This document shows positions 1 to 11,175 of a stretch of DNA of 64,000 nt, one piece after another. Location of the stretch: assembly GCA_014529385.2 (NCBI GenBank), contig CM043959.1, positions 85,169,029-85,233,028 of the forward strand. Reading direction: 5' to 3'. The stretch comes from Adiantum capillus-veneris (Eukaryota; Streptophyta; Polypodiopsida; Polypodiales; Pteridaceae). The number at the start of each line of letters is the position of its first letter. Within the stretch, counting starts at the first letter, position 1. A model generated the notes under the pieces. That model saw only the letters and a list, made by a program, of their open reading frames with translations, searched no databases and was not told the DNA's origin. Made by a program: the position numbers and the translations under genes.

Positions 1-38
1 CCCAAAAGAACAACCGCCAAGATCCTCCTAGAGCTTCT

Positions 39-3000
39 TTGGTTGAAATCCAAGAGGAGGAGATTCACCAAACTCACCACAAAGGATCTCCTCTATGCCA
101 TGCTTGGGGAAAGGTAAGAGAACATGATGCTTTTATTCTCTTTGACCCTGGTTCTACTCACAATTTCATATCTATGGAGTTAGCCACCAAGCTAGGCATA
201 CAATCCTACGAGATGGGAGATATCCTACCCGCAGACAGTTCCTTCAAGGGGCAAGAAGCTTCAGTCACTCCCTTAATCCGGAAATTGAGGCTTCATGTCC
301 AAGGCTATGTGGACAAAGAGGACTTCTTTATCTCTCCTCTCAAGCATGAGGATGTAATCCTAGGGGCACCATGGTTTGACCGCCTGGCTGCCCATGTTAA
401 ATTTCCTAAAAGGAGAATCTCCTTTAAGTTCAGGGAAAAGGACATGTATATAGATGCTAAGGAGATGGGTAACACCATCCCCATTGTACATACACCAGCT
501 TTCAACAAGTCAATAAAAAGCTCTATTTCCGTGTACATGATTTTTGTTAAAGATTCTCAAAATGAACCTAATGCTTTAGCAAAAGAAAATAAAAGCAACC
601 AAAAGGAATTAGAGTTATCCAATTTTCTCAAGGGGTTTCAAGATGTCTTTATTGACGACATCCCTTGTGAGCTACCTCCTAAACGAGGTAATGACGACCA
701 TGCAATTGAACTTCTTCCAGGAAGTTCACCGCCTAACAAACCTCCTTATAGAGTTTCTCAAGCTCAACAAGAGGAGATTATGCGGCAAGTGCATGAGTTA
801 GTTGAGAAGGGCATGGTTAGGCCTAGCTCATCTCCATTTTGCTCACCTGTGCTATTAGTGCAAAAGAAAGACGGCACATATCGTATGTGTGTCGACTATA
901 GAGCACTAAATAGGATCACTATCAAGAATAGGTTTCCCGTTCCACGGGTAGAAGACCTATTTGATAAGCTACAAGGATCGACCTACTTCAGTAGGATTGA
1001 CCTAAAAAGTGGCTATCATCAAATAAGGATAGTTGATCAAGACATTGTAAAGACCGCATTTCGTACTACATTTGGTCTTTACGAATACATTGTCATGCCT
1101 TTTGGCTTGACTAATGCACCAGCCACATTTAACCTCTTGATGGAGAAGCTGTTCAGGCCTCATCGAACCTTCACTGGAGTGTTCTTTGATGATATTATCA
1201 TCTACTCTAATTCATTGGAGGAACACAAGCAACACCTCCAGGTAATATTTCAAGTTTTAAGAGAGAGTAAACTTTATGTTAATCGAAAGAAAAGTGAATT
1301 TTTCTTGCAAGAGATTCAATATTTAGGTCACATTATCTCTCAAGATGGAATCCAAATGGATCCATCCAAGTTAGAGGTAATAAAAGGATGGCCTAAACCA
1401 AGGAATCTTCATGAACTAAGAAGCTTTATAGGTATGTGTGCATACTATAGACGCTTCATAGAAAAGTTCTCACAAATTGCAGGACCATTACATGACCTAA
1501 CAAAGAAAAATGTTAGGTATACGTGGTCTGCTAAGGAGAACAATGCTTTCGAAAAGCTTAAAGAAAAGCTTATCTCTCAACCTGTGCTTACACTACCGGA
1601 TCTCTCAAAACCATTTGAGGTCCAATGTGATGCTTGTGGTGATTGCCTTGGGACTGTTTTGCTCCAAGAAGGGCACGCCATAGGCTATGAGAGTCGAAGG
1701 CTCGACCCTGTTGAGCAAGCTCTAGGCATATACGAAAAAGAACTCCTTGCAGTTCTACATGCCTTAGACTCATGGAAGCACTATTTATTGGGGACTCCTT
1801 TCATTCTGCGAACGGATCACCAAAGTCTTAAGTACTTCATGACGCAGACCAAGCTCTCCGACAAACAAATGAGGTGGGCAAATTTCCTTTCGCAATTTCA
1901 TTTTCATATTGCTCACATTGCTGGCAAGCATAATCAAGTAGCCGATGCACTCTCAAGACGCCCGAGAGTGAATGCGGTTTCCATAGCAACTCACAATGAT
2001 CTATCTTCAATGATAGATGAGTATGCTATTGATCCCGATTTTAGAGATGTGATTTCAGCCCTTGCATTAGGGAAGAAAGAAGAACCATTTACTTTACAAG
2101 ATGGTTATCTTCTCTATGGCAATAGACTATGCGTTACTAACTCACTACGTGAGAAAGTAATGTATGAATCTCATGCTCCCCCATATGCAAGGCATAGAGG
2201 GATTCAGTCTACCCTAAAGGGAATTGAAACATATTTCTATTGGCCTACCATGAAAGTGAACATACACGAGTATGTTTCCAAATGTGTGGTATGTCAAAAG
2301 ACAAAATTTGATAGAGGGAAGCAACTTGGATTGCTTCAACCCTTGCCAATCCCTAATTCACCGTGGGAGAGCATATCCATGGATTTTATCTTTGGATTGC
2401 CTAAGTTTATCCATGGGAATACAGGAATATGGACGATAGTAGACAGGTTCAGTAAACAAGCTCATTTTATACCTGTCAAAAAGACTATCAAAGCCCATCA
2501 AATGGCAACCCTCTTCATTTCACAAATTTTCAAGTACCATGGCTTGCCAATGTCCATAGTGTCGGATAGAGATCCTAGAATGACCAGTAATTTCTGGAAG
2601 GGTCTCTTTGAGAATTTAGGAACAAGGCTAAACTTCTCTTCGGCCTATCATCCACAAACTGATGGCCAAAGTGAAATAGCTAACCTAACCAATCTCGATC
2701 TACTAAAAGCCTATGTAACGGAAGTAGATCAAAGATCCCAATGGGAGAAGTACTTACCCTTAGTAGAGTATGCTTACAATAACACTGTACATACTTCTAC
2801 AGGAAAAGCACCTTTCGAGGTAATTGAGGGAAGATCAAAAAGTCCCTTGCTACTTAAGGTACATGGGAAGATCTTCGCTGCAGATGAGTATAGCCGAGAC
2901 CTACAAGAATCTTTCCAAACGATTAAGGATGCTATCTCTATCTCACAGCAAAGGCAAAAGGCTGCTGCTGACAAGCACAGAAGAGCCCAAACTTTTAAAG

Positions 3001-3461
3001 AAAACGATTGGGACTTGTTAAAGTTTCCCAAGGCTCGATTAAGGCACACGACGGGCAAGAATCCTACGGGCCACCAAAAGTACTATGCTAAACTAGCAAA
3101 AAGGTATTATGGTCCCTTCCAGATTCTTAGGCCAATCAATGAGATGGCCTATCAACTTAAGTTGCCCAATCATTGGCTCATACACAATGCTTTTCATGTG
3201 AGCCTCTTAAAGCCTTACAAAGGAGAGCCACCTCAAGAACCAACTATTGAAGACCCACCGGAGATCGAGGACCACGAGGAGGTGCTGCAGCCCGAGTCCA
3301 TTCTCCGACATGAAGACAAGGTATTAAGAGGCGGTAAGACTATCAGACGATATCTTATTAAGTTTAAGAATTATCCTTTTGAAGATGCTAGATGGATGCA
3401 AGGCATACAATTAAAGGATAACCTAAACCTTGTCAATGCTTACAATGCTTCCCAAGAGTAA
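39..3461 (+). CDS. Chromovirus pol polyprotein (protease-RT-RNase H-integrase-chromodomain)
   Basis: One open frame of 1140 residues. Approximate domains: aspartic protease near residue 35 (DPGSTHNF); RT from about residue 230 to 500, with the LTNAPATF block and a catalytic FDDIIIYS block near nt 1195; RNase H from nt ~1610, with the TDHQSLKYF block; integrase zinc-binding H2C2 region (ending CVVCQKTK) around nt 2170-2310; integrase core starting SMDFIFGLPK near nt 2378; chromodomain near nt 3295-3400 (YLIKFKNYP). Known for the family: it makes the enzymes for reverse transcription and chromatin-targeted integration. The true upstream boundary is outside the window, so the start shown is only the first in-window methionine. 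Confidence 0.93.
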   Translation: MVEIQEEEIHQTHHKGSPLCHAWGKVREHDAFILFDPGSTHNFISMELATKLGIQSYEMGDILPADSSFKGQEASVTPLIRKLRLHVQGYVDKEDFFISPLKHEDVILGAPWFDRLAAHVKFPKRRISFKFREKDMYIDAKEMGNTIPIVHTPAFNKSIKSSISVYMIFVKDSQNEPNALAKENKSNQKELELSNFLKGFQDVFIDDIPCELPPKRGNDDHAIELLPGSSPPNKPPYRVSQAQQEEIMRQVHELVEKGMVRPSSSPFCSPVLLVQKKDGTYRMCVDYRALNRITIKNRFPVPRVEDLFDKLQGSTYFSRIDLKSGYHQIRIVDQDIVKTAFRTTFGLYEYIVMPFGLTNAPATFNLLMEKLFRPHRTFTGVFFDDIIIYSNSLEEHKQHLQVIFQVLRESKLYVNRKKSEFFLQEIQYLGHIISQDGIQMDPSKLEVIKGWPKPRNLHELRSFIGMCAYYRRFIEKFSQIAGPLHDLTKKNVRYTWSAKENNAFEKLKEKLISQPVLTLPDLSKPFEVQCDACGDCLGTVLLQEGHAIGYESRRLDPVEQALGIYEKELLAVLHALDSWKHYLLGTPFILRTDHQSLKYFMTQTKLSDKQMRWANFLSQFHFHIAHIAGKHNQVADALSRRPRVNAVSIATHNDLSSMIDEYAIDPDFRDVISALALGKKEEPFTLQDGYLLYGNRLCVTNSLREKVMYESHAPPYARHRGIQSTLKGIETYFYWPTMKVNIHEYVSKCVVCQKTKFDRGKQLGLLQPLPIPNSPWESISMDFIFGLPKFIHGNTGIWTIVDRFSKQAHFIPVKKTIKAHQMATLFISQIFKYHGLPMSIVSDRDPRMTSNFWKGLFENLGTRLNFSSAYHPQTDGQSEIANLTNLDLLKAYVTEVDQRSQWEKYLPLVEYAYNNTVHTSTGKAPFEVIEGRSKSPLLLKVHGKIFAADEYSRDLQESFQTIKDAISISQQRQKAAADKHRRAQTFKENDWDLLKFPKARLRHTTGKNPTGHQKYYAKLAKRYYGPFQILRPINEMAYQLKLPNHWLIHNAFHVSLLKPYKGEPPQEPTIEDPPEIEDHEEVLQPESILRHEDKVLRGGKTIRRYLIKFKNYPFEDARWMQGIQLKDNLNLVNAYNASQE

Positions 3462-3807
3462 GCAAATGTACAAAATGTTAAAAATGAACAAAATTTTTTT
3501 GTCTTATAAGACTCTCTTTTTCTTTATTTGTGCACAAAAATGAAGTAGTATGCATGCTTAGATCAAGTTTGCGGGGACAACGTCTCCCAAACACCAAAGT
3601 AGAGCTTGTCACTCTACTATGGAAGACTGATAGGACTAATGTGAAGACATGCTTGCGGCAGCCTCAGGCTCTCAAGCGCCAAATGGACTAGTCATCCATT
3701 ATGGAATGATGTCGTAGGGTAACATAGGGATCCTCTACCCGCTAAGAAAAGGACTCATGCATATGCTTTATCTTCTCTACACCATAGTCGAGGACGACTA
3801 TGATTTC
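3462..3807 (+). other. Chromovirus 3' non-coding stretch
   Basis: Sequence between the pol stop and the purine tract. It contains a T-rich run and no convincing coding frame. It is best read as part of the element's internal 3' untranslated region. Confidence 0.6.
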
Positions 3808-3818
3808 AAGAGAGAGGT
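3808..3818 (+). promoter_or_regulatory. Polypurine tract of the chromovirus
   Basis: The purine run AAGAGAGAGG lies just upstream of TGTCATAATA, the expected place for the plus-strand primer of an LTR element. A two- to three-base gap separates it from the LTR start, so the assignment rests on position and composition. Confidence 0.55.
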
Positions 3819-3820
3819 AA

Positions 3821-5560
3821 TGTCATAATAATCAATATCTAATTCTCCTAAATGATTTTCTCATATTAAACTGATCATTTAATGTGGGGAAGTGCCAAGG
3901 GAGAAAAAGCTAGAATATTGGTTAAGTTAGCAGACCGGCCACAGTAGGGATCCAAAGGAGGGAAAATAGGGATCCAAATGGGGGGCCATCTGCAAAAGAG
4001 CCATGTGAAACAATGGGCCAAAAAGACCCTAAGGTTCAGCCCATTAAAACTTCCAAAATGCTAAGGTTCCAAAATTCAAAGGTTGTGTCCAAAGGTCAAC
4101 CCTAGGGAAAATTGGATGCTTAGTGTGTGCCCAAAAAGTCTTTCTACATCCCTACATGGGAGGGGGCGAGCCCCAAAGCTAGGGGATGAGAGAGAAAACC
4201 ACACACACACACACACAGGCTCCCTTTACACAAAGGGAATGAGGGACACATGTCAGCTCCCTAGGCCAGATGCCCACAAGGTGTGCCCAATTCCTATTGG
4301 AAGACCCTTGAAGTGGACCAATGAGAATTAAGCTAGAGTAAATCTAGTTTAATTAATTTAAAAACATTTAATAAAAGAAACCAATGAGAATTAAGTCTCC
4401 TAGAAGACTATTGGGCAGTCTCCCAAGGGGTCCAATGAGCATTCAGGAGCCCCATGGCTTGCCTGATTCCTATTGGCCAGGAGGCAAAGGGGTCCAATGA
4501 GAGTTTAGTTTAATTATTTAATTACCTAAAGCTCTCACAAAAGGGGAAAGGGGGACACATGTCTAAAGGCTATCACTTATACTGCTTAATTCCTATTGGC
4601 TTGACCTGGGGAGGTCCAATGAGGCAAAGGCCAGACTTATTTAGCAGCTAGGGCTCGCCCAAGAGAGAGGGGGGGCTGATTTTTGCTTGGCATTGACACA
4701 CACACTCTCACACTTGACCATGTGTGAAGGGAAAATACTCTATCTCCTCCCAAGCTTTAATGGAGAGCTCATCACCTACTCCAAGCTTGTGAGATAGAAG
4801 CCTACAACAACACTCTCTTGGCATGTGGATGCAAATCCAACCAAGAGCCAAGCTTCAATGCATGCTCATCTTCTCTACCAAGCTAATTACTAAGCTAAGC
4901 TATGCTAATATGAGTGATTATGTGAGGAGATGTACTTCTTTCTCGTAAGATACTTCTTTTTCCTCTCAATCTACTCTCATACCCTGCTAGCTCTCACCAT
5001 CTTCGAAGGTGTGTGAGGTCTTGGGTCTGAGAACGGGGATAATTCAAGTTGTGTTTGATTAAGTGTTTTGCTTGGTGTATGAAGCTTCCATCTTCATTGC
5101 ACTAGCTAGTCTTGAAGGAACACAAAGAATTGTATTGTACAATGTCTCTCTTGATGGGAGAAACCATAATACAAAGCCTTTTGGAGGGGGGACCGGCTCC
5201 ATGCAAATCCGGTCCTCAACTGTTGTCAATAGCTTAATTGCTCTCTCTTTTGAAAGTATTGTCGATGCTATCTAACTAGGTGTTATGCTTTTTGTTGCTC
5301 TCTCCACCCAAGCACTCTTGTAATTCTCATTAGGAATCTATTCTAATGAAATGCCCACTATGTTCATGCTAATTTCCGCTACACATAAGATTTTAGGCCA
5401 TTAAATGTTACATGAGTCGGGCAGGCACAGGGCCTCTGGCTGTGAGAGGTGTCAAGAGAGAGAATAAGAGACACTAACAGCTCTGGCAATCACTGCAATC
5501 ATCAATTAATTGAATAATACTTTAAGTGCAACTTAATTTTTAGCTAAGGCGGGTTGTTAA
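3821..5560 (+). repeat. 3' LTR of the chromovirus (right end approximate)
   Basis: Starts with TG right after the purine tract. It contains a short (AC)n run at 4201-4217, a cluster of CCAAT boxes at 4296-4620, and A/T-rich and CT-rich leader-like sequence. The right edge could be the GTTAACA at about 5556-5562, or could lie some 150 bases earlier; without the second LTR it cannot be fixed. Confidence 0.6.
4296..4620 (+). promoter_or_regulatory. Four inverted CCAAT-box pairs with near-constant spacing
   Basis: ATTGG followed by CCAAT occurs at 4296/4318, 4410/4432, 4472/4494 and 4595/4616, so the start-to-start spacing is 22, 22, 22 and 21 bases. A further single CCAAT lies at 4381. The surrounding words (TTCCTATTGG and GTCCAATGAG) recur, so these are diverged copies of one unit. 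CCAAT is the known binding core of NF-Y. A role as LTR promoter or enhancer is inference. Confidence 0.6.
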
Positions 5561-6335
5561 CAACACCATCACTTGGATCATCTGCTAACTACGTGTTTAA
5601 GCTCCCACTTTACAAAATTAATCGGGCCGTTAACGACACTGAGGCTTTAAAAAATGTTTAATCAATCTTTAGCTGATGATGGTGATGGAAATTCCCTCCT
5701 GTCGCTTTATCTGCTTCTTCTACTTTCAAGATTCTTCAAACCTCATGTCAGTTCACTCTGTCAATCATCATGCTTCAATTATTACCATCTGTTCAGCAAC
5801 TTCCTGCTTTGTGCAATTTGCCCTGCCTTATTTTCCGCTCATAAGCTTCTACTTCTCCTTTAATTGGCTTGATTTTTATTGCCTTCAAACCCTCTTTTCG
5901 AGTATCCTTCGTTCAAAGCTCCCTCTTCAATCAAGGATCGACCTTGCTTCTAATCCGAGAGAGACGCCTGCTTCCTCATGGATGAGAGAGACCTCTTACT
6001 TGCTTATGTATGAGAGAGAGATCCCTTTGCTTTACTTTACCCCTTGTGTCGCCAGCCGAGGACTTGTTGATGACAATTGAGAGAAAGAGCAAGCTCGCCC
6101 AGTCTACTTGCTTTGATAGCCAATATTCTCTCCTTGCCAGCTGAGGACGAAAGAGAGACATCCCCTTGCTTTTATGCTTAACTTCGAGAACGAGAGAAAT
6201 TTCCTCTGCTTTGGTTCTCACGCACACGAGAGAGATTGAGAGAGGGAGCGAGGCACCCAAGAGCCTATGAGTTAGCAAGCAAGAGAGCCCTTCCTTGCTG
6301 GTCTCCTTCATCGAGCCGAGCTCCTCCTTGGCCCC
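5561..6335. other. No recognisable gene
   Basis: Anonymous sequence with scattered GAGAGA runs. The words around CGGG(TT/CC)GTTAAC(A/G)ACAC recur at about 5550 and 5623. No domain is recognised in the short frames. Confidence 0.5.
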
Positions 6336-6446
6336 CTTTCCTTCGTTACCCTTCGTATGCTCTTCATGCCCGCTTTCCTTCGTTACCCTTTGTATGCTCT
6401 TCATGCCCACTTTCCTTTTTTACCCTTTGTATGCTCTTCATGCCCG
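6336..6446. repeat. 37-bp tandem repeat, three copies
   Basis: A unit beginning CTTTCCTTCGTTACCCTT and containing ATGCTCTTCATGCCC starts at 6336, 6373 and 6410 with an exact 37-base period. A partial fourth copy follows. The period is not a multiple of three, so it is unlikely to be protein-constrained. Confidence 0.85.
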
Positions 6447-7616
6447 TTTTCTTTACCCTATTCTCCTCTCTCCCCATTTGCTTTGCTTTTCTTCCTACTC
6501 TCGTTCAACTTTCCCTATTATTAGCCCTCCCTAAGCAACGACGGCACCGTCTTTTTTCTAGGGGCATAAAAAACCTTCGTTGATGACGTGGCAAGGCGGA
6601 TTTTGGACCTGCAGGGTTTTCGTCAGGAGCAGCCTCAAACGGAGTGCGAGGGCCTGCTGGGTATCTTTCTCTTCTTTGTCCCGCTCAGCCAGGCTTCACA
6701 TCTCCCGCTACCGCTCATTTCGCCCTACTGGGTATCTTTCGCTACTGTCTGCTCGCTGTCTCACGCCATGCATGCCCCCCTTTTTTCCTTGCTGCACCAC
6801 ACTTAAGCCCTATTTTAACAACTGGGCGGTCATTGAATTGGCTTGTACGGGCAGCCATGCCCTTCGCCTTTGTAAGGGCACCACATTTGGGCATACATGG
6901 CGGCCAAGGCAATGCAATAGGAACCCAATTTGGAATACATAAAAACCTATAGCATATCCTTAAATTTTTAGCGGCCCTTGCCAATGCCACAGGCCATCAA
7001 GGCACAAACATAAATGAATGCATTTGTTGGAAAGCATTCCCTTTGCATTCGATGAAAATAGCCGAAAGCTTCTTACCGCAGCCATGTTAGGCATTCCCCA
7101 CAATCGTCGCATCCCAAGAGACAACATTCAAGACATGATAATTCTCAAAGCACTTACTACTCCCGCATTTCAAAACGTCGATGAAGCTCAAAAATTCCCA
7201 GATGGCACTCCAACCGAGTTGACCGGACTGGTGCGGAATCGGCTCCCCGGTGAATCTTTAACGGCCAATAACTTGGCAACCGGAACTTCGATCACTGATC
7301 TGAAAAGAACGATGCGCTCCACAAAGTGAGCACTTCAAGCCCATGCATTCATTTCAATTATGTCACCTCAGATGGAGTTTCCCAATCCGGTATGGATCTG
7401 CAATCGACTCAACCTTCAAACTGCTATAACTTTTGCTCTGTAGCTCCAATCGACGAGCCGTAAAGATAGGCTGGCAGAGCACTTCAAGCACTACAGTTCT
7501 AGATCATAATCTCCCATCTATGCTCACTTTAAGCATACTCATTTTTTACATCATTAAGGCAGATGTTGGCCCTTTTAAGCCGCATCTGGCATACGTTAAT
7601 CATTAAACTTGGCCTA
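6447..7616. other. No recognisable gene
   Basis: Contains a 103-codon open frame at 7018-7329 (+) that resembles no family I know. Its composition is compatible with chance or a decayed fragment. Nothing else stands out. Confidence 0.4.
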
Positions 7617-8945
7617 TTAACACTAGGTTGGTAACCTAACAGGACATAAAAGTGTCCTTTCAGGGTTTTGAAAAAAACTTCCAAAACCATAGTAGATCCA
7701 CTCATTTTGTAAAATCCTTTCATGAGGTTATAGTTCAAGGCCTACTACACATGGAAAAAATAAGAAACTTGTAAAATTTCTCATCTTTTGGTAACACCAA
7801 GCCTCCAAAGTTGATGGACCAGTACATTTTCATCAAAACAGTCATTTCTTATGTTTTGTTGCATAAAAATAAGATTAGGGATTTTTGTAGGACTTGAGAT
7901 AAATTCCCTAGTTAACTTCAATGGGTGGGTGATCAGAACATATGATTGCTTCTCACTCACTATTTTTTGTTTTGCCAAAAGAAATACGTACAAAAAAGTT
8001 GAATTTTTACCATTCTGCAAATCTATCATCAAAGTTTCTATAGCCACGCTCAATACAAATAATATATGCATATTTTCTTAGTTCCCTATTTTCCTTTAGG
8101 TTCATAAGGAGCCATGGAGCATGTCAAAAGAATACTACATCTCTTACCAAGGGGAATCGTGGGGACAAAGATGAAGTGCTAAATACAGCAAACATGAAAA
8201 AACTGGGTTCAACATTATGAGTTGTAGAATCCCATAGAAACTATTCAATATCTAGCCAAATTTGATCCTTATGACTAGATATGGTTACTACCTACAAAAT
8301 GCATGTAGTTGTCACAAGAAACTAACAATATTGAAAAAGATATACTTGATATATAGAATGTTTCGTTTTCTTCTGTAATTGAAAAAATCAACCATCGTTG
8401 TCTACTATGCAAAATAGGGTATTAGGTGTCCCAAAACTCAAGGAATATTAGCTTTATGTTACAATATGCGACATAGAAAATCAAAAGTGCATTGGGATAT
8501 CATGAAAGCCACCAAAAAAATCATAGAAGAGCTAAAATTGGCTAAAAAACAGGATTTGATAATTTTTTGTAATTTGTTCATAACTTACAACTTTAACATT
8601 TATTTCTCCCTAGAAGCATCAGGACATGTTGAGGACTACTAAAGATAGTTCTCTAGCATTATAGACCTCACAAACATGAATTCTAGAGTGGTATAGTTAC
8701 AAAATGTTGAAAAAAACAAAAAACAGGATCCGTTTTTTCACACAGTTTAGGTTGTGAAATGTTGTGCAAGGACAAGGTTAAAGATGGAATTGATATTCCA
8801 AAAAAATGTCGAGTTTTTTTCAACTCATGAGACAACTTTCTAGACAGATAGCACCTCAAAATCCATTTTGAAACTCTTGACATAATTCAAGGAAAATGGT
8901 CACTTAACAGGACATAAAAGTGTCCCATTACCAACCTAGTGTTAA
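7617..8945. mobile_element. Non-autonomous TIR element flanked by TTAA
   Basis: TTAACACTAGGTTGGTAA at 7617-7634 is exactly inverted at 8928-8945. Just inside each end lies GGACATAAAAGTGTCC, in the same orientation, at about 7642-7657 and 8910-8925. TTAA as target duplication would leave an element of 7621-8941 (1,321 bp). TTAA targeting is the known habit of piggyBac elements. The CACTA start would instead suggest a CACTA miniature element, but the adjacent trinucleotides (TAA and TTA) are not a direct repeat. The interior is AT-rich and shows no transposase frame, so it is probably non-autonomous. Confidence 0.65.
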
Positions 8946-8989
8946 CAAGCCCTGATTACTATTCAGTAAATGTGTAGGCCTCAAATAAG

Positions 8990-11124
8990 TTTAGCTTGCA
9001 TGTCTTTGCTCTTTTTCCTATCATAAAAGCGGAGCTGCACGACACCGCATTCTTTTTGGTTCGAGGCCATCATGTGCACGCCTCTTATGTACTAAACAGG
9101 TGTCCTACAAAAGCCTTGCAGTCTACTTCTCCATATGAAGCATGGCATGATAGAAAGCCTTCTATTGAGCACATGCGTGTTTTTGGCTCTTTGAGATATT
9201 CTCTGGTGCCACAAACACGACGCAAAAAATTGAATGATAAGGCTGTCAAATGTATTTTTGCTGGTTATAGTGCTGAAAGCAAAGGTTACAGGTTGTATCA
9301 TCCGCAAACAAAGCGTATTTTGATTTCATGGGATATAGTGTTTATGGAAGATTATGTTCATCCATCATGTACTAGAGACAATAATGTAAGCTCATAGGAC
9401 ATTTATGACACTTTGTTGCCTATTTTCAGTGGTGGAAGCTGGAATATAAATTCCAATGAGGCAAACATACAAACTATGGGGGTTTACAAAAATTTTACAG
9501 ATCAACCTATTACTGATGCAGATGTACATGATGTACTTGATGAGAAAAGGGCTGAAAATGAGCAGACTAGAGGTATTCCAAAATGGTGGTGCATGATGTT
9601 GAGGAACCTCTGGCTTACATGATGTTGAGGAACCTCTAGCTGACATGATGTTGAGGAACTTCTATCTTTTGATGAAGCACAAAATTCAAAAAAATTGGAT
9701 GGCTACCATGCAATCAGAATATGATGAAATTATAAAAAATGACACATGGTTTATGTAATTTACCTCCTGGCAAAAAGTCCATTGGTACGAAGTGGGTTTA
9801 AAAGTTGAAACGCAAGATGGATGGTGAGATCAATCGCTTCACTCATTGCAAAGGAGTATGCACAACAAAAAGACATAGTTATGGAGAGACTTTTTCTCCC
9901 ACTTGTCGTATGACTACTTTGTGTTTTTTATGTGCATTGGCAGCTCATTTTGGTCGGGATATACATCAGTCAGACATGGTTACTGCTTTCTTGAATGGTG
10001 ACATATCTGAGGAAGTTTATGTAACACAGCCTCGCGGTTTTGTGAAGAAAGGACAAGAAGACAAAGTGTGTAGATGTAAGACAGCTTTGTATGGTTTGAA
10101 GCAATCTCCTTGTGCTTCGTATGAGAAAGCTGACACTCATTTGGTCAAACAAGGCTTTTGTAACAATCCAATAGAAAGCATTGTATGTAAAGCGTGAGGA
10201 TGATGTACTTCTCATTGTGGTTCTTTATGTAGATGATTTGATGATCACTGGACCAAATGAGAAACATATTGCTGAATTTAAGGCTGATTTGAATGCTACT
10301 TTCAAGATGAAAGATTTGGGGTTGGATATACAATTTAAGCAGTGTGATGGTAGTATTGCCTTGTGTCAAAAAAGTTACATAGAGACATTACTGTGTAAGT
10401 TTGGACTTGAGGATTGCAAACCTATTGCCACTCCCATGGAGACAGGTTTGAAGTTGAGTCTACATGATGCTGTTGATCCTATTGATGTCACTCTTTACCA
10501 AACTGATCTTGACTACCTCATTTATGTATGCAACACGAGGCCAGATGTTTAGTTTTCAGTCTCACAGGTCAGCAAATTTATGCATAGCCCAGGGTCTAAG
10601 CATTGGTAGGCTGTTAAGAGGATTTTTTGCTACCTTAGTGGCACTTTACATCTTGGCTTGTTTTATCCCAAGGGGGTATCGTTGCCGCCAAACTTACATC
10701 TTTTTTTGGACTCATATTGGGCTGGTTGTTTTGACACGCGTGTATCCACAAGTGGTTTTTGTTTCATGCTTGGCAGTTCATGTATATCAATGTTGAGCAA
10801 GAAGCAACCTTCTATGGCCACTTCTAGTTGTGAGGCTGAGTACAGGGCAGTCTTCACAACTACGGTTGAGTGTGTATGGCTTAGACACCTTATGGCTGAT
10901 TTGGGTGTTGGAAAGGACACTGCCAACACTATCTACAATGACAGTTAGAGCGCATTGGTAGTTGCAAGGAACCTAGTTTTTGATGCTCACACAAGGCACG
11001 TTGAGGTGCATTAACACTATGTCAGGGAGAGGCTCTCATCAGGAGAGATCAGCTTGGCTTATGTACCAACACAGGACAACCTTGCAGATCTTTTCACAAA
11101 GGCATTGTCTCGTAAGAAGCTTGA

Positions 11125-11125
<1 letters not shown>
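8990..11125 (+). mobile_element. Ty1/copia fossil (integrase C-terminal part, RT, RNase H)
   Basis: Copia order is visible: an integrase C-terminal region at about 9000-9390 (SPYEAWHDRKPSIEHMRVFG), RT at about 9790-10550 (MVTAFLNGDISEEVY, LYVDDLMITG), RNase H at about 10550-10950 (SSCEAEYRAV), and the end-of-pol word DLFTKALS near 11085. Gag, protease and the integrase N-terminal part are absent, and no LTR is recognised on either side. The element is old, with at least five breaks. It starts about 45 bases after the TTAA-bounded element and stops at a GA microsatellite. Confidence 0.9.

Positions 11126-11172
<47 letters not shown>
11126..11172. repeat. (GA)n microsatellite
   Basis: About 22 uninterrupted GA units directly after the last copia residues. 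Confidence 0.95.

Positions 11173-11175
<3 letters not shown>

Larger units (their letters stand above)
1..5560 (+). mobile_element. Ty3/gypsy chromovirus, 3' portion (pol plus 3' LTR)
   Basis: An LTR retrotransposon whose 5' LTR and gag lie before the window. Seen in sequence: protease, reverse transcriptase, RNase H, integrase and a C-terminal chromodomain in that order, which is the gypsy order. The chromodomain (about 3295-3400) places it among chromoviruses. Pol is followed by a roughly 360-base non-coding stretch, a purine tract and an LTR starting TGTCATAATA. The visible coding part looks whole, so among the elements here it appears the youngest. The left end is cut by the window, and the exact right end of the LTR is uncertain because only one LTR is present. 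Confidence 0.92.

Noticed and set aside
7018-7329. 103-codon open frame as a gene
   Set aside because: No recognised domain, no supporting context and no sign of constraint; reported only as part of an anonymous stretch.
7621-8941. Classification of the TIR element as a plain CACTA miniature element
   Set aside because: The terminus starts CACTA, but the adjacent trinucleotides are not a direct repeat while TTAA is present at both ends. Kept as an alternative, not as the main call.
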